Shown in pieces: positions 48,301 to 62,181 of a stretch of DNA of 64,000 nt (position 1 is the stretch's first letter; each line of letters starts with the position of its first letter). The notes under the pieces are model-generated. The model saw only the letters and a list, made by a program, of their open reading frames with translations. It was not told where the DNA came from and searched no databases. The stretch comes from Promerops cafer. Its lineage: Eukaryota; Chordata; Aves; Passeriformes; Nectariniidae. The DNA is taken from NCBI GenBank assembly GCA_013398275.1, contig VZSE01013530.1, positions 2,788,048 to 2,852,047 on the forward strand, written 5' to 3'. Made by a program: the position numbers and the translations under genes.

Positions 48301-51300
48301 CCAAAGCATCTGTGTACCTCCTTCTGTAACTAAAATACCTTCCCCAAATCTTCCCTTTGCCTATCTGCTGTTGAGGAGTTGCCTCTATCACAAAACTGCC
48401 TTTGTCCGTCACTTGTCCTTGGAGGCTGGTGCCATGGAGGCCATGTCACTTGTCACCTCATTTCCTCACCAACATCTGTTGCACCACCAGCCCTCAGCCC
48501 CCACCGTATCACATGAACTGCAGACTCTGCACCAGAGGAATTACGTGGAGCTTGAGGCAGCCCTGATTTATGTTGCAATACAAATTGCACTGTAAGTTAT
48601 GCTGCCCTCAAAGGCGAGTGATTCTGACAGAGCACCTGTTGTCCAGATTCCTCCCTTCTCCCCAGATCAGTCTCTTGCAAGGTCGAGTCATGGCCAGCAT
48701 GGCTTAGGATCCAGGACTCTGAAAGCTGAAGGCATCGAGATGGTTGTTTACCCAAATTTTACATCAGGTATTTCAAAGATGCTTCATTTAAAGAAATAGA
48801 GGGATGATAAAAATAATAATGGCTAAAAGTACCCTGGCTGTTTAGTATGAGTGTAAAAGAACAGAAATTAGAATAACAAATACCCAGCAAGCAAAATATG
48901 AGACAGATTACCTGTGCACATTAATGACTTACTGCTTTTTAACTGTTGTTTTTCTTAGCTGCCAGCACATGCTGATGTACACAGCAAAGTTGACACAGCA
49001 GACTTAGCAAAGGTTTTTTCCAAGTTTGTATCATTTACTCTCACAGTAACCTTTTCTGCATGTAAAGCTTTTTGTGCCAATCCAGATCAAGAAATCAGAG
49101 GTGAGCAATGGTCAGCTATAACAGGAGAGGTAAATATTCTGTTCTAATGAATCCTCTTCCCTTTTCTCCATCACCATATGCAAGTGTTTAGTTCTCATCA
49201 GACTGTCAAAGAGGACAGTGTCTCTTTCATTTGGCTGCCTTACATCTCACCTACATCACCTGGAAATGAAAGAGAAGAGAGATGAGCTGCTGCAATGTTC
49301 CAGTCCTCACATGGCCCTGCAAACCAAGACCTCCCATTCAGGCCAGAATAGCAAGGGAAGGGGCAAGACCACTGCTGGGTTTTTCCATATTGTGGCCTCT
49401 TTTGCCCCTGGGAACCTTCTGCTTAGGCAGAATCTGAGGATCTTTTTTTTCTTTTGAACTTCTCTGACATACACAGTTGATTGAAGTGACCCTGCTCCCA
49501 TAATGAACTGTTGTGGTTATTAATGTGCCCAAAGCAGATATTTGAGTAGTTCAGTGCAGCTGGTCCAGCCTGTCCTGAATGCACTGAGCTTTGCAGTGCA
49601 CACACCTACTTTTTTGTCTGGTCTGTGGCATCCAGAAGGACATGACAGCACAGCAGAGGCGAGACACAGCACTAACAACTGCACTGAGACAGGATGAGTC
49701 TTAGACTTTGATCCACACCAGTGTCCTTTGGACTCCCCTGTTCATGACATGCCTTTGCAATGCACAAAGACTCATACCTTGGAGGGGAACCATAGGAAAA
49801 GGTGAGCTGTATTTGTTCAAAAATTAATTATTGATGTCAGTCAAACTCCTTAGCCTTGAAGGTGTGAAGGAGAAACATTAAACCCGTGCAAAGGTCAACT
49901 TTACCAGGACCTGCCTGTTCAACAAAAGGAACTAAGGCAGAATGATAAATTGCCAATGAGTTCCTGTGTGTTCAAGCAAATGACAAACTATTAACCTGTA
50001 AAACTGAACATTGCAATACAGGAATTCAGCTTTGGGATGGAGTCATCACTGAAGTAGGTAAGCAGAAGGTTTTGTGGGTTGTAGATCAGTAACTGAGCAT
50101 CAAATATGGAGAAAAAAGCATGCAAAAGCAGAGGGCACTTTTGTAGACTAACTCTGCTTTTGGTTAATATAAACATCTAAATTCCTGTGGATGAACAAGA
50201 AAATGCTGATGGTATATGAAAAGAAGAAGTAAATGGATCCTCTATTGCTCAGTACTGGAGTCCACCAATAGGGAACCATTTGCTGAACCAGGGTAGTAAA
50301 GTACTCCTTTGTTTATTATCCTCTTGTTTCAAAAACAGCCCACTTGTAAAACAGGAAATCTCTTGAGGTCAAGTCTTTCGCTGAGTTATGCTTATAGATT
50401 AAGAGAAACTAAGCCCAGTTAATTATACAAGCACATATTGGTGTGGATGGAAGAACAACTTAATAAAAAATGGGAGTTTTGACAATTATGTACTTCAAAG
50501 CCCTAAAATTATCATTCTTCCCAGTCTCCCCTAGTTATTGGGATGAAGATTCTTTCATGAATCTGTTTTTTCTGCTATAAAGTTGGAGCATTTGTTAAAA
50601 GAAGACTCAGAGACTGAAGTAATCCACAGCCAGCTGCCACATTTCCATGGGATCTATAGTCCCAGCTCATGGAGAGTTTTTAATGCAATCACTTTACAGC
50701 CCCAAGGCTGCCATACTTCTTTGGCTATGAGCAGACACTCACCCACTTGGCAAGTTAGAAACCTAAAATGGAGCAAACCTTTTTTGTTTAAGTCCTTAAA
50801 AGTTGTTTCCTCTATTTGCTTTCTTTACTAATCCATGAGTGTTGAACATCTGGGACTCATCATCTGTTTTGTGATGACTGTGAGGTATCTCATATTTTGA
50901 GCAAGCCCAGTAAACTGTGGTTGGTTTATGTCAGAAAAAGTCAGTGGACACTCCCGTGAGCCTCTGGTCATCCAGCTTCATATGGAGAAGGTCTACCTGC
51001 TTTGGATGGAAAGTCACATCTGTTCCAATCTCTATATGGTTTTGGTATGCAACTGCTGACACTAACTTGGTCTAGGACAAAAGTGTACTCCAATAGACTC
51101 ACAAAAAGCCAAGAAACATTCCATTGCCACGATAAAAATAAATTTTCAAGATGCTTCTTGGAAATATGCATACGTTTTAAAAATAAACCACACCAAAGAA
51201 AGCAAACAAAGCAAAAGGCTCCTCTACTTTATGGTACTAATTTCAGTTCAAAGTGAATTCAGACCTATGACTTGGGCTATGTCTGCTCTAAAGCTCAAGG

Positions 51301-53921
51301 TCTGTCAGCAGGCCAGTGTTAGGCAAAATTTCCTGTGTGTCCAGAGAGAGAATTTGCAGGCACAGCTTCTGCAGGTTCTGGAGTAACTCAGTGTCCTCCC
51401 CCAGAGCATGCAGAGATCTCAGTCCTCTGCCACTGTTTGTGCAGGGTCCAGCAGTGTGCACAGGGGTGGCTGTGCAGTCACACAGCACCCTCGCAGAGGG
51501 TCCCAGGCAGCAGTGCCTGTGAAGCAGGTTCTGATGCAAAGCCAGGCCTGCAGGACTTGAAGGGGAGATGTGGTACTCACCACCTTGTTAAACGTGGTCC
51601 AAAGCTATAAAAAGCAAGAACAAAAATATTTCCTACTCTCATTAGGGTCTGCAGGCTTGGCCTGTCTGAGAACTGAAATAACTTACTGTGTTGTGGCTAG
51701 AATTGGGTGGCACACAGAGGGGAATACTCGGACCCATACTTTATTTCACATCTTTTGCAGGTACTGAAGATTATGAAGATCAGCTTAGTTTGGCTGTAGT
51801 AGTAACAGCAGACCCAGTCTGACAGATGCAAACGCAGCTGGGTAATGCCACTTCAACGTGCAGTTCAGCACAGACAAGTCACCTGAGTCAAATCTATTCA
51901 CATGTGTTTTTAAAGAGCAGTTCTCAGCTGAAGGCTTGGGACTGAAGTGCTGACACCCTTAGTGGAAAGATAATTCAGCTGGCTACAAACAGCAGTGACT
52001 GTATTTGCATCTGTCATCACAAATATATTTCAGTTTTAGATTGGGGGAGAAGAGAAAACAAACACAACATTTTCTGGTTAAACAGAAACAGAGTATGGAA
52101 TCACTGAGACCTTCTGAAGGAGAGTTTATTTAATTTATTCTTCCATACACACAGCTAGTTTGCTAGGATATTATAGCTCAACTCATTTCTCTGGTGACCC
52201 ATGGCAACCTCTGGATCAAAAGGATTACTTGTGACTCATAACTTACCTTAGCTAAATATAAATATAGGGCTTTAGGTTAAGTAATCTAGGCCTTAATCAA
52301 TAAAACATTTAAAGTGACAGTACAAGGAGGGATCTCAAAAGTCATGCTATTATAATGTTAACTCCTAATACCTGAGTTTCTGGGGCTCTCCTTTTCTGGT
52401 TTAACACAGATGCCCCACATCAAGGAATTTCCATGCATTTTGTGCATACAAGTACAGCTGCATACCATTTGAATGTTCTCCTGTTCCACAGCAAACTCAT
52501 GCTCATTTTTCCCCACAGGAAATCCAAGCAATTGCCCCTGTGTGCAATACCACAATTAGGTGACCATAATTGCATACTTAATAAGCTTGTATATGTTATA
52601 GTGCCAGTTTCTCAGATGTGGCCCCCTAAATGGATATCTGAATCTCACTTTCGGTGGTGAGGTTGAGAAGAAAATGTATGAAAGTCTTATTTCATATACC
52701 TAAATTGGACCCAATTTAAATCCCCAATTCTTGTTTGAGTGCCTGTATTTCAATATCAGATCTTACGTGCAAATCAGCCACCCTGTGGCTAGTGTTGGCA
52801 ACCTTGAGATGGGAAAATACAAGTTGAGTAAAATATGACTCCTTTAAAAGAAGTCTGGATGCTTTCCAAATAACTGCAGGAATGTAAAGATTTCAAAATT
52901 ATTTTCCCCCTGCCTGGGGAATCTGCAGGGTCATTCCTGGTTATAGCCATGGTGGCCACTTGAGGGAAGTGGTTGCCAATCCATGGTACCAATCCAAAGC
53001 CTGTGCATCCAGTGAGCAGAGTGGATGTAGGGCAGGACTCCCCACTCCCTAGGTAATACACCCCAGAGATGGATGGCACAAGGGGCAGTTCCTATCAAAC
53101 CATCCAATAGTGATTTTCAAGTGTACAGGCACCAATGGATTAGACTTTATATGAAAATTTAGCAGGTAAGAAGTTAAAAAATTGAAAAGAATTTGTGTTT
53201 ATCTGTAATTATTTTAGTATTATTGACAAGCTGTGACTTCAGAAACAATATAAATTGTGCTGTCTGCTGTCCATAGTTCCACTGATGTCAGTGAAGGGAG
53301 TTTGGACTAACACACCTTCCTCAGAGCTTGTACAGTCCAATTTATGAACATAGAGAAACTACTAGTTTCAGGTATTAAATAACTACATTTTTTCCTTTCT
53401 GAAGGAAAGAGCCAAATTTGTATCTGGCTTTTATTCTTGCCCAGGGTAATGGAAAAGAGAAGATGAATTACAGCCTTAAAAACCTTTCCGTGAGTTCTTC
53501 AGTATGAATTATTTTATATAATTCACTGAGAAGGTGACATGATTTACATCAATATATACAGTTAAATTGTTCTATATTGTAAACCATTAGCAAAGAGGGA
53601 TGAAGGGCTTATGAAGAAGAGTGGAGAGACTACACTGTTATGACAGAATGAAAAATTTCTGGACATGCAAGAAGACATCACACTGTTTCCATTGGAAGAT
53701 GTTGTGTATGTTCCCTACAGCAAATATAAGATCTTTGGCCTGTGCACTGGAGACTGTTCTTTGTTTATTTTTGTTATACACCAGAAAGGTTTGGACAGAA
53801 GAGAAGGCAGATTGCACTTCAACTCCCAAAGCACAAGGTGGGGTGGGCTGTGGAGGTATGTGTCAGAGGGATGTAACTCTCAGCTGATTGGTCTTATCCA
53901 GCCTACATTGTTCATGAAGTG
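45363..53921. other. Intergenic sequence, no gene seen
   Basis: Over 8 kb with only short chance open frames, for example the overlapping set at 45.4-46.0 kb on both strands and one at 47347-47724. No repeats, RNA genes or coding exons were recognised. Confidence 0.5.
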
Positions 53922-54153
53922 GTGTCAGGGGAGGTTTAGGTTGGATTCTTCCCCCAGAGGGTGGTTGGGCACTGAGCAGGCTCCCCATGGCAGTGGTCAC
54001 AGCCCCAAACCTGCCAGAGCTCAAGGAATGTTTGGATGACACTCTTTAGACATGTAGTGGGATTTTGGGGGTTGTCGTGTGCGGGGCCAGGAGCTGGACC
54101 CGATGATCCATGTGGGTCTCTCCCAGTTCTGGGTATTCTGTGATTCTGTGATC
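53922..54153 (+). mobile_element. CR1 LINE fragment, 3' end
   Basis: Plus orientation: 'gtgtcaggggaggtttaggt', 'tggattcttcc', 'cagagggtggttgggcact', 'gagcaggctccccatggca', 'gagctggacccgatgatcca', 'tgtgggtctctcccagttct' and the tail 'attctgtgattctgtgat'. The tail repeats and several CpGs are intact, suggesting a comparatively young copy. It is of a different subfamily from the copy at 45.1 kb. Confidence 0.94.
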
Positions 54154-55929
54154 CAAGTCCTCATCAGTGCAAGGAGGATTTTTTTACAGCACAGGCTGGA
54201 GCTTGCCAAGTTCTGAGGCACAGTTGTCCCATGTGTCTCCATTCTCAAATGAAGGAGATAGATCAGCAAGTTGGTCCTCAAAGCAGGCTCTGCTGGGATA
54301 CGAATCCCCTGAGTTCAGGGATTAGGAGAGAGCAAATCCCTCTTCCTCCTTTTACACAAGATCTTACGAGCAGGATGCTGCATGGTGCAGGCTAAACAAA
54401 CTGAGGTGGAATCCCAGGGGTGGTTTTGCTGTAGGAGGTTCCCACAGGAAATTGTGGTCGGGGGAAAGGTGCAACAAACCCACCAAATGGTTTATTTTGA
54501 GAAACAGAACTCACCCTGGAGAAACAGGGTGGGAATACTGTGGCTCTAGGAAAGGAACTGCAGGGGGACCCTCTTGCTGCCACAACTTCGTCCTCTTCAT
54601 CATCTAGATTTGTCATCTGCTACAACTCTAGGGAAAGGAGCACTTGCCAATCCAACACAGGGTCTGATACTCTTCATCTTGGAAGTAGCTTCAGCCTTGC
54701 TTATTTGTTGTTGTTTTCTGTGTGGAGCTGAAGATTCTGAGGAAAAATGGTCATTTATCTCTTAACCATTCTTTGCATCTGTTGTGAGAAAAATTCTTGT
54801 TTTCAAAAAGTGTTTCATTTCCCCCACTATGGACCCATTTAACTTTCCTTTCTAATCTCCTAACAATCTGGAATGAGGTCTTTAGTAGTTCTGCTTGTTG
54901 TGAAACAGCTTTGGGAGATAAGTCGCAGTCCATGTTAACTACACTTCAAATAATCTTTGTGTAACTGTGATGCAAACCCATAATCTCCCAAGGCCCGTTT
55001 ATAACCATTTTAATGACTGAGACTTAAGGATGTTATTGCAGGGTGGGCAGGGAGAGAGGGGTGAAGAACTGACCAAGGAAGCACAGCTCAGTTTGTCTTC
55101 CAAACAGCTCAGTATCATTCACAGCTTTACAAGGATGAAGTGACTGGTGAGCAAACAAGGAGGCCTAATCTCAGATAAAGAAAGGGGGTCCCATTCTGAC
55201 CAGCAGCCTTCTTCTGGAAGGTCATATAAGCCCATACTTGTTTCTTTGTAGTGAGCCTGAAGCATGAGTTTCATAGGACTCGACACCTTCAAACATGAAT
55301 GAAACCTACCCTCGGGATAATGAATATTCCAAGCTCTGATGTCTGAATGCACACACAGAGCAGTTGTGTGCTGTCCTTGAGGGCATCAGTGGTGAGGGAA
55401 AAGAGTGCTAGGAACTGTACTGAGCACTGGAGAATGTATTGCATTAAACTGTTCTTTAGACAAAGTCATTCTCTCACTACCCTCTTTTGAGCTGCCTTTG
55501 GGGAAAGAAAATCTGCAAATACCAAGGACAGAAAATAGATTGGGATTTAAAAATGGATGGTTTCAGCATCCCTTCAAGTAAGTCTCCCAAAAATACAGCA
55601 AAACACACAGTAACATACAGGGGCAGAACTCCTTCTAGAGGAAGATAAAAGCCTCTAAATATCATTTCTGACTACTTTGTGTGTGCTCAATTGCTTTTAA
55701 TTAAACCACACTTGGTTTGGGGAGCCAGCCAAAGGTGGAGAACAAAAAGGAAAGCAAGAAATCCAACCCCTCAAGCGTTTGCCCAATGGCTGAATTTTCC
55801 CAGCTTTAAGGCACAGTCTTTCTCCATGGAGGCTCAAAGCTTCTCTCTAAACCTGCTGGGGAGAATTTATTATCCCTGTGTGCAAGTCTTTGAAACCATG
55901 ATTTTAACGGTAATAATTTCTAAGCAGTG

Positions 55930-56400
55930 AAATTCATGAGAGGTTGTAATGTAATGCCAAGTCTATCCTATTATGGTTTTAATTGGAATATACATTTTAT
56001 GTGTTATTAGAGAAATGTTACTGTCCTTCTTATGCTTAATACTATATGAATAGCTAAAGCCCTTTAATGACCATGTAATTTATTGTCCCTATAGTTATGG
56101 CATTAAGCTACAAGGCACCTAATACTTGCAAACATTGTAAACTCCAATTGCAGCCACACCAGTGATCCTTCTGTCAACTGAGCTAAAAATGACTGAATGA
56201 TAAGGTTAAGCACTGATCCTCGTAACAGTTATCTGGAGCTCAGCACCTGTACTACAGAGAAATGTCCAATAAACTGTGCTTAAACAGTTTTACATTGTTA
56301 TCAGATATAAGTATGGCAAATACATCCAGCTTCCAGAATGATGCTGATTGCTCTGATTCCACCAATCATTTATGTATTTGTCAGCTTTAGCCTAATTTAC
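55930..56400. promoter_or_regulatory. Possible conserved non-coding element, AT-rich with homeodomain words
   Basis: About 470 bp, free of repeats and of long homopolymers, with CTATTATGGTTTTAATTGG, GCCCTTTAATGACCATG, GTAATTTATTGTCC, GTTATGGCATTAAGC and CCAATTGCAGCC. The density of ATTA/TTAAT/TTTAT words in balanced, non-simple sequence resembles developmental enhancers. It is unproven without alignment. Confidence 0.25.
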
Positions 56401-59400
56401 TGTTAGCAGTAAATAAGTGATTCTCAAGAACTTGAGAGATTTCACAGGCACCAGAGTGGATTCTGCCCAACCCTTCAGAAATCTTGGAATTTCACAAAAA
56501 ATTGCCAGCAGTTTCTGTGCAAGGTGGGGTCTTCTTTTCAAACATCCTCAGCTGCTTGAGAAAGTACCAAACTCACTGACAACAGAATTCAGAGAATTTG
56601 GAAACAGGTTAGACTGCTTTTGCCTTTGAGTGACAGGAACTAGGTACCATCTGAGGGCAACCTTTACCTCAGAAAAAGCTGGCCTTCAACAACAGTGGTA
56701 AATTGCCAGAGTCAAAAGCAGACCTCTCACATTAATGCCTTTGTCTGGCAAAGGAGACAAGAGAAGCCAGTGCAAAAAGAAACTGTAAAGACCATCCAGA
56801 AAAAGCTGTCCAAAATTAATGATCTCAAATATGATAACTGGAGATATGTCAGAAGGCATGTAAAATATTGATTCTTCATTGGCTTTTCCTAACAGGAAGG
56901 ATATAAATCTAATTCACAGACCAGAAGAACAGCAAGATCCATGCATGGACTAAATTACCTCCATGCAAGGGTTGTTATCAGCAGAAATGGCTCTTCAGAT
57001 TTATTTATAATTCTGGTTTTCTTTGCTCATAAAAAAAAAGCTGGGTGGAAATAAAAGGAGCTACATAGACTGATGCCCCCTCTGAGCCATTTTGTGCCCC
57101 ATAATTTTTAAGAGGTTTCCAGAATCCTAACCCTAGTTTTAGCTTTTCATACTTCTATATTCCAAAAGGAGAGTTGACATTCAGCTTCAGAACTGGACGT
57201 AGGAGTCCAGTTGGTGTCCCAGAAAGAGAAAGCAACTTTTAAAATTCCTTGCATTCAGATACTCAGCACTGTATTCCCAGGTGCCACAACTGGGTCATGG
57301 TCACTGTCATTCCTGGTGAGGCTGTAAATGAAACAGAAACACACACTCTACCCTGGGTACATTCTGTTTCTATGTGGAAAAGCCTTTCCTAAACAGTCTA
57401 TTTTAAATGTTCTGAGATGTTCCATAAGGCTGAGGGGGACTCTCCCCACACTATTGAGTTTTATTTCCTTTTTAAAGGTGAAGATGTGTGGGAATTATCA
57501 CCTATATCACTGGCAATGCCATGCTTACCTGCAGAGTCACTCCTGCTGTCCAATTTGCTACTTATCACGTTTTACAATGCCATGGTTCACAAAAGTACTA
57601 TAAAAGCCCATTTTATTTCCTATAAAAATACATATATTACATGTGTGTATACAAATTCACACAAACTGTAATTTGTGTTTGTTTTGGAGGGCTTTACATC
57701 ACACAAGAGGTGCTAGTTAAATAGAGTCCTGGCACCAGCTCCATTAAGGATATTAAAACATTTGCAGAAATTCTCTCCTGGATGATCTGTGATGTCTGTG
57801 TAATTCCTCTGGCTAAGCATTCTTCTCAAAAGACTACATGTAGAAAATCAAGTGCACAAAAAGGATAAATCACCTTTCCTCACCTGTGATTTGTGATTGC
57901 TCGCTTAAGCCACCTGACATTTCTGCAGCCCAAAGAGGAGGACTAAAACCTGCTAAAAGAGGAAAACTGCAAATCATGCATTTCAGCAACATTTCAAACT
58001 GCATTTTGGAAAGGAATGAGCACTCAAGCTGCATTTTGTGACACATTTGAGATTTGTGTCGCTTCATACATTTCCCATGACCATCCAAATATTCATGAAG
58101 AATTAATAACATGGTCCTGCTTTTAGCAAGTTCCATCCATTCTTATTTGTATCTGGCTATAATCAGCACTGAGACCCCAAATAGTGGATGACTGCATTTG
58201 ATTCTTGAGTCCTTTTCTTTTTGTTTATGTCAAAGCAAATTAGCTGGAAGGAGACTGATGAGGAAATCGAGCAAACTGTGGAAGGTCAAGAGGGCATTTC
58301 ACTGAAATGTAATATAGTAAGTACAATTTAAACAATGACAAATCCCATTCACCTCTTTTGTTTTCTTGAAATGTTTAGAATTATTTTTAACCATCTTTTT
58401 AATAAATAAAATTGTTCTATTACTTTGTTGTACATTTGGATTTCATTAATTTTAGAATATTTTCCAAGCATCTAAAATTAAACAGATGTCATTGGGCTCA
58501 TTTAGACCTCAAATAACCCTTGCAACAAAACCAATTATTCAAGGGTCAGTTGGAAGTTGGAATTTTATAATAAAGGAAAGTTTAAAAGTTAAAAAATAAA
58601 ATGAAGAAGAAGAGAAAGAAGAAGAAATAACGCCAACTTCGTGTCAATTCAATTGTTAGCACAATAACTGAAGATCTATTTTATTGTTGGGGAGAAGGGT
58701 GGAGCAAAAGAGTGAAAGTTCAGGAAATCTGGTTTATTCCCAAAATGCCCTGATTATTGCCTTTCCCGTGACGATTAGTCACGAAATCTATCTCCCAGCT
58801 TTCTAGCTCTACCATGGGGATGGAAAAAGAACAAAGATTTGGCTTTGTTCTGAAAGTTGGTCCTGTTGGTCAAAGAAATTTTGAGAACATCATGATCATG
58901 TCTGGCAAAGTGCAATCCAGGGACACACGGCAGAACAGACAAAGGCAAAACCTGGGATCCTGACATACTCTAAACAACACTTCCACCTACTTTAGGAGTA
59001 AAGGGATTTAATTTTTTCTTGTCAGCACACTTTGTAATTTGTTGGGGGGATTTTAGGCTGTGGAAAAGGTTTTCAAGGACAGTTGGGAAACAGGCTGGAT
59101 AATGCACTGCAGGAGTGTTTCCCAGCAGGTATCTCAGGGGCAATGCTGAGCCAGTCCAAGGTGCTTAGGAGGAACAAATTATTTCTGTGAGCCCTGTAGA
59201 AAAGGAAGCTTAAAAACATGGTATATAGGCAACTTCTTTCCCCTTCCTTACACCTTGCCAAAGAGGGAACAGGGCTCCCACCTCTGTAAACATCTTCAGA
59301 TTTATAGGGGTGTGTCTGAGAACAGACATGAAAAATCCAACCATTGTGATTCCTTGGCTGAAAATTAGGAGCTGGGGTTTATTTTACTGAGCAGGAGGGA

Positions 59401-61739
59401 AAATGAGAATTGCTTTCCCTGTAACCTGAGAGACTTAGCAGAGTTCTCCTGCCAGAGTGCAAAGATATGCAGTGGTCCCTGCCCTAAACTCTACCATCCT
59501 ACTTAGCTGCCAGGACTGCTAAATGGAGACAGAGGAAAATGAATAATGGATTGTATGAAAGCTATATTACCATAACTTTAAAATCCTGTGCTGGAGGCTG
59601 AAGATCTCTCTGAAATACTATCAAGCACAGTGGAAAGGGAGTAGAGGGCTAACATCCAAAAAGAAATTTAATCACTGACCTCTAAAAATCATGGTTTCGG
59701 TTTTTCTTTTTTTTTTAAGAGACAGTAGCTGCAACTCTCCTTCTGATCTCACATTAACCTTCTGCAAGTTTTAACAGATGATTTGTAAAAACACCCCTTT
59801 ATTGCCTTGACCTGTTTGAGGGCTGCTCCATCCTCCAGCACAGCTGTATCCTGTGGTCTCAGTTAGCTGAGTAGACATGCTGGATTGTTGCTTTGGACTG
59901 AATTTGATAGCTCAAGTCACGTAGGTTATTCCCAGAGAGGCACCACAGCCCAGCAGAGGATCTGTTCCATGGTGGGGGATTTACCCCTAATGTGAAAAAA
60001 TAAAAGATTACGGGAGATTCAGTGGAACATTCACCTTGCTGAGCAATGGGCAGAAGTCAGTTGAAGGACCTGGGTTGTTCTGCTCACAACTGGGGAGGAA
60101 GGGAGTGTTCCACTTTAGGGATCCTTCCAGACCAGTGTCAGTGCTCTGGCATCCAGCCAGCCCAGCTATCCTGAGCACCAGTTTCCTAAACAGCAAAGAG
60201 GAATTTGCAGCACAGACAGGTGCAAAGCGAGGAGGGAGCTCCCCTAATTCCTGCAGAAGCTCTCAGGCACAGTGAGGAACCTGAGCATCCTGTCTCTTAG
60301 AGCTCCTCCCCAGCAGCTGAGGGGTTACAGGGTCTGCCCTGCCTGCTGGCTTCTGCCTACCCTGGGCTTGGTACCAGCATTTAGGGCCAGGCTCAGCTTT
60401 GCAAAGCCAAGCTGACCAAAGTGATGGCATCAACAGTGGGCTAATCTAGACCTGCCTGCCAGGTCTTTGCTGCTGAGCCAGCCAGAGGGTTTGCTTGGGG
60501 GAGACAAAGGGGCAGCCAGGACATCCAGGGAGCAGAGTGAATATGACAGCAGTGTGGCAAACACTGTCCTAGTGCAAGGACCACCCTGGTTCTTTGTGCC
60601 CAGCTGCTGCCATGCTCCAGGGCATCAGGGACTCGTGGCCCTGAGAGCAAGTGGGTTCAGGCAGTCCTCAGCTTCCTCCACAGAGTAGATGGCAGCCAGG
60701 ACCATGCTGGGCTTCAGGTGTTTCACAGCTGCTCAGCTGCCCAGTCACAAAGGGAAGCCAAACATCTGCAGCAGTAGCAACTTCCTTCTCCAGGATACTC
60801 TTTCCACTGAGAGTCCAAAGAGCAGGAGAGGTTGAAGGGAGGTTTCATGGAGGGTGTCCTGGGTGTCTCTGTTGGCCTGTGCCAGGCTGCAGAGCTGCAC
60901 AAGAGCCCTTCTGCCTGGACCTGGGGCAAGCACAGTAGATCACCAGCCCCGGCTGCTGCACCCAACACCAGAGTCAGAGGAGATTTCACTTAGCACAGCT
61001 CTGATCAAGTTATCAACCCATTGCTTGTGAATGATCTCCAATAACAGATGGCAACAAAACAACGACTGCTGGGAACTTGTACTGAATTTATCTAGCAGTA
61101 AGATCACCAGACCCACTAGCAGTTTGTTTCACTCAATGCAGGAATTGCTGCAGCAGAGAGAATGCATTGCACTAACACCAACCTCCACAAAAAGCAAACA
61201 TACCCTTTCAGATTCCAGGTTTTCAGCAGGGTTATTTTTTGGGTTGTTTTTTTACATTTTCCTTCCCCTTCTACTTAGTGCTTTCCAGGTTTAAAAAACA
61301 AAGGCTGCTCGCAGTAGAGGAGCACTTCATATTTAATAACTCTTAAATCTTGCTCAACATGTGGCAATTGTTAGGTAGATTTGGGCTGCAATTAAAGAGG
61401 CACCCTTCTTTCTCTTCAGCAACAATATAGGCTCTTAATCCGACTAAACCCATCATATTTTAAGAGCTGAGATCATCCTGAGGCAAATGGTATCAAACTT
61501 AACATGAATCTGTTTTTCATAGGGAAGTCTAAAAGTTAAAGTTCACTTTCCTAAAAGTCTTCCATTAAAGAGACAGCACCTCTGAGCACTCTTTTCAAGT
61601 ACCCACAGGTACCTGTATCAGGCATCAACATCTGGGGGATGGAGGGGAGAGTATAATTACTGAAATTCCTTTTTTAAGTCCCTTTTTCTGTAAGAGCCTA
61701 AGTTGGGACTCTAAATAGAAGTGAGGTGAGGGGGTTTTG

Positions 61740-61875
61740 TTGCCTGATTGTAGATTTGACTGCAGATAATAGCCTTATTTGTGTAACTCAGCCTTCGAAG
61801 CGCTCGCAGGTCTGATGGGGATAACTGATAAAGGCTGTGAAAGACAGGAATAAACACTGATAAAACAGCCGAGTG
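61740..61875. promoter_or_regulatory. Possible conserved non-coding element with GATA-like sites
   Basis: Contains GCAGATAATAGCC, GGGGATAACTGATAAAGG and CACTGATAAAACAGCC, so four GATA cores within about 110 bp, plus CCTTCGAAGCGCTCGCAGG, a short CpG-bearing near-palindrome (TTCGAA, AGCGCT). GATA clusters can be functional, but this is motif evidence only. Confidence 0.22.
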
Positions 61876-62128
61876 CACTCTGGCTTCAAACTAAAACACA
61901 TACTTAATAAAACCTGCACAGCTGATGGGGAGACATTTTTGTTTCCTTCTGTGGTTTGGAGGTGGCAGTAAATATCCCCAAGGATTCAGGGTTTGAAGCT
62001 GGTTTGTGCTGTCACTGCTGGCCAGGCTGGCAGGCTGAGCTGTGCTGGCTCCATGGTAGCACTGGGCTGGGGTCAGGACACCAGGCTCAGAGCTCCAGCT
62101 GGTTTTGCAGCTTTGGGGTTTACAATTC

Positions 62129-62147
62129 TTTTTTTTTTTTTTTTNNN

Positions 62148-62181
<34 letters not shown>
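62129..62181. repeat. Poly-T tract containing a 3-base assembly gap
   Basis: T16, NNN (62145-62147), T34. On the minus strand it would be a long poly(A). No AATAAA-type signal or recognisable retrocopy precedes it in that orientation and no target-site duplication was spotted, so the origin is open. Confidence 0.93.

Larger units (their letters stand above)
54154..62128. other. Intergenic sequence with two possible regulatory patches
   Basis: No coding exon recognised. A GC-richer section at about 60.0-61.0 kb has overlapping open frames on both strands without recognisable product. Patches at 55930-56400 and 61740-61875 are described separately. Confidence 0.5.

Noticed and set aside
4399..60696. 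CTCF-like words at 4399-4413 (+), 20170-20184 (-), 32763-32777 (+) and 60682-60696 (+), suggestive of a boundary between macroH2A1 and the desert
   Set aside because: They match 12-13 of 15 positions of a degenerate consensus. A rough calculation gives about seven such matches by chance in this window, so they carry no weight without occupancy data.
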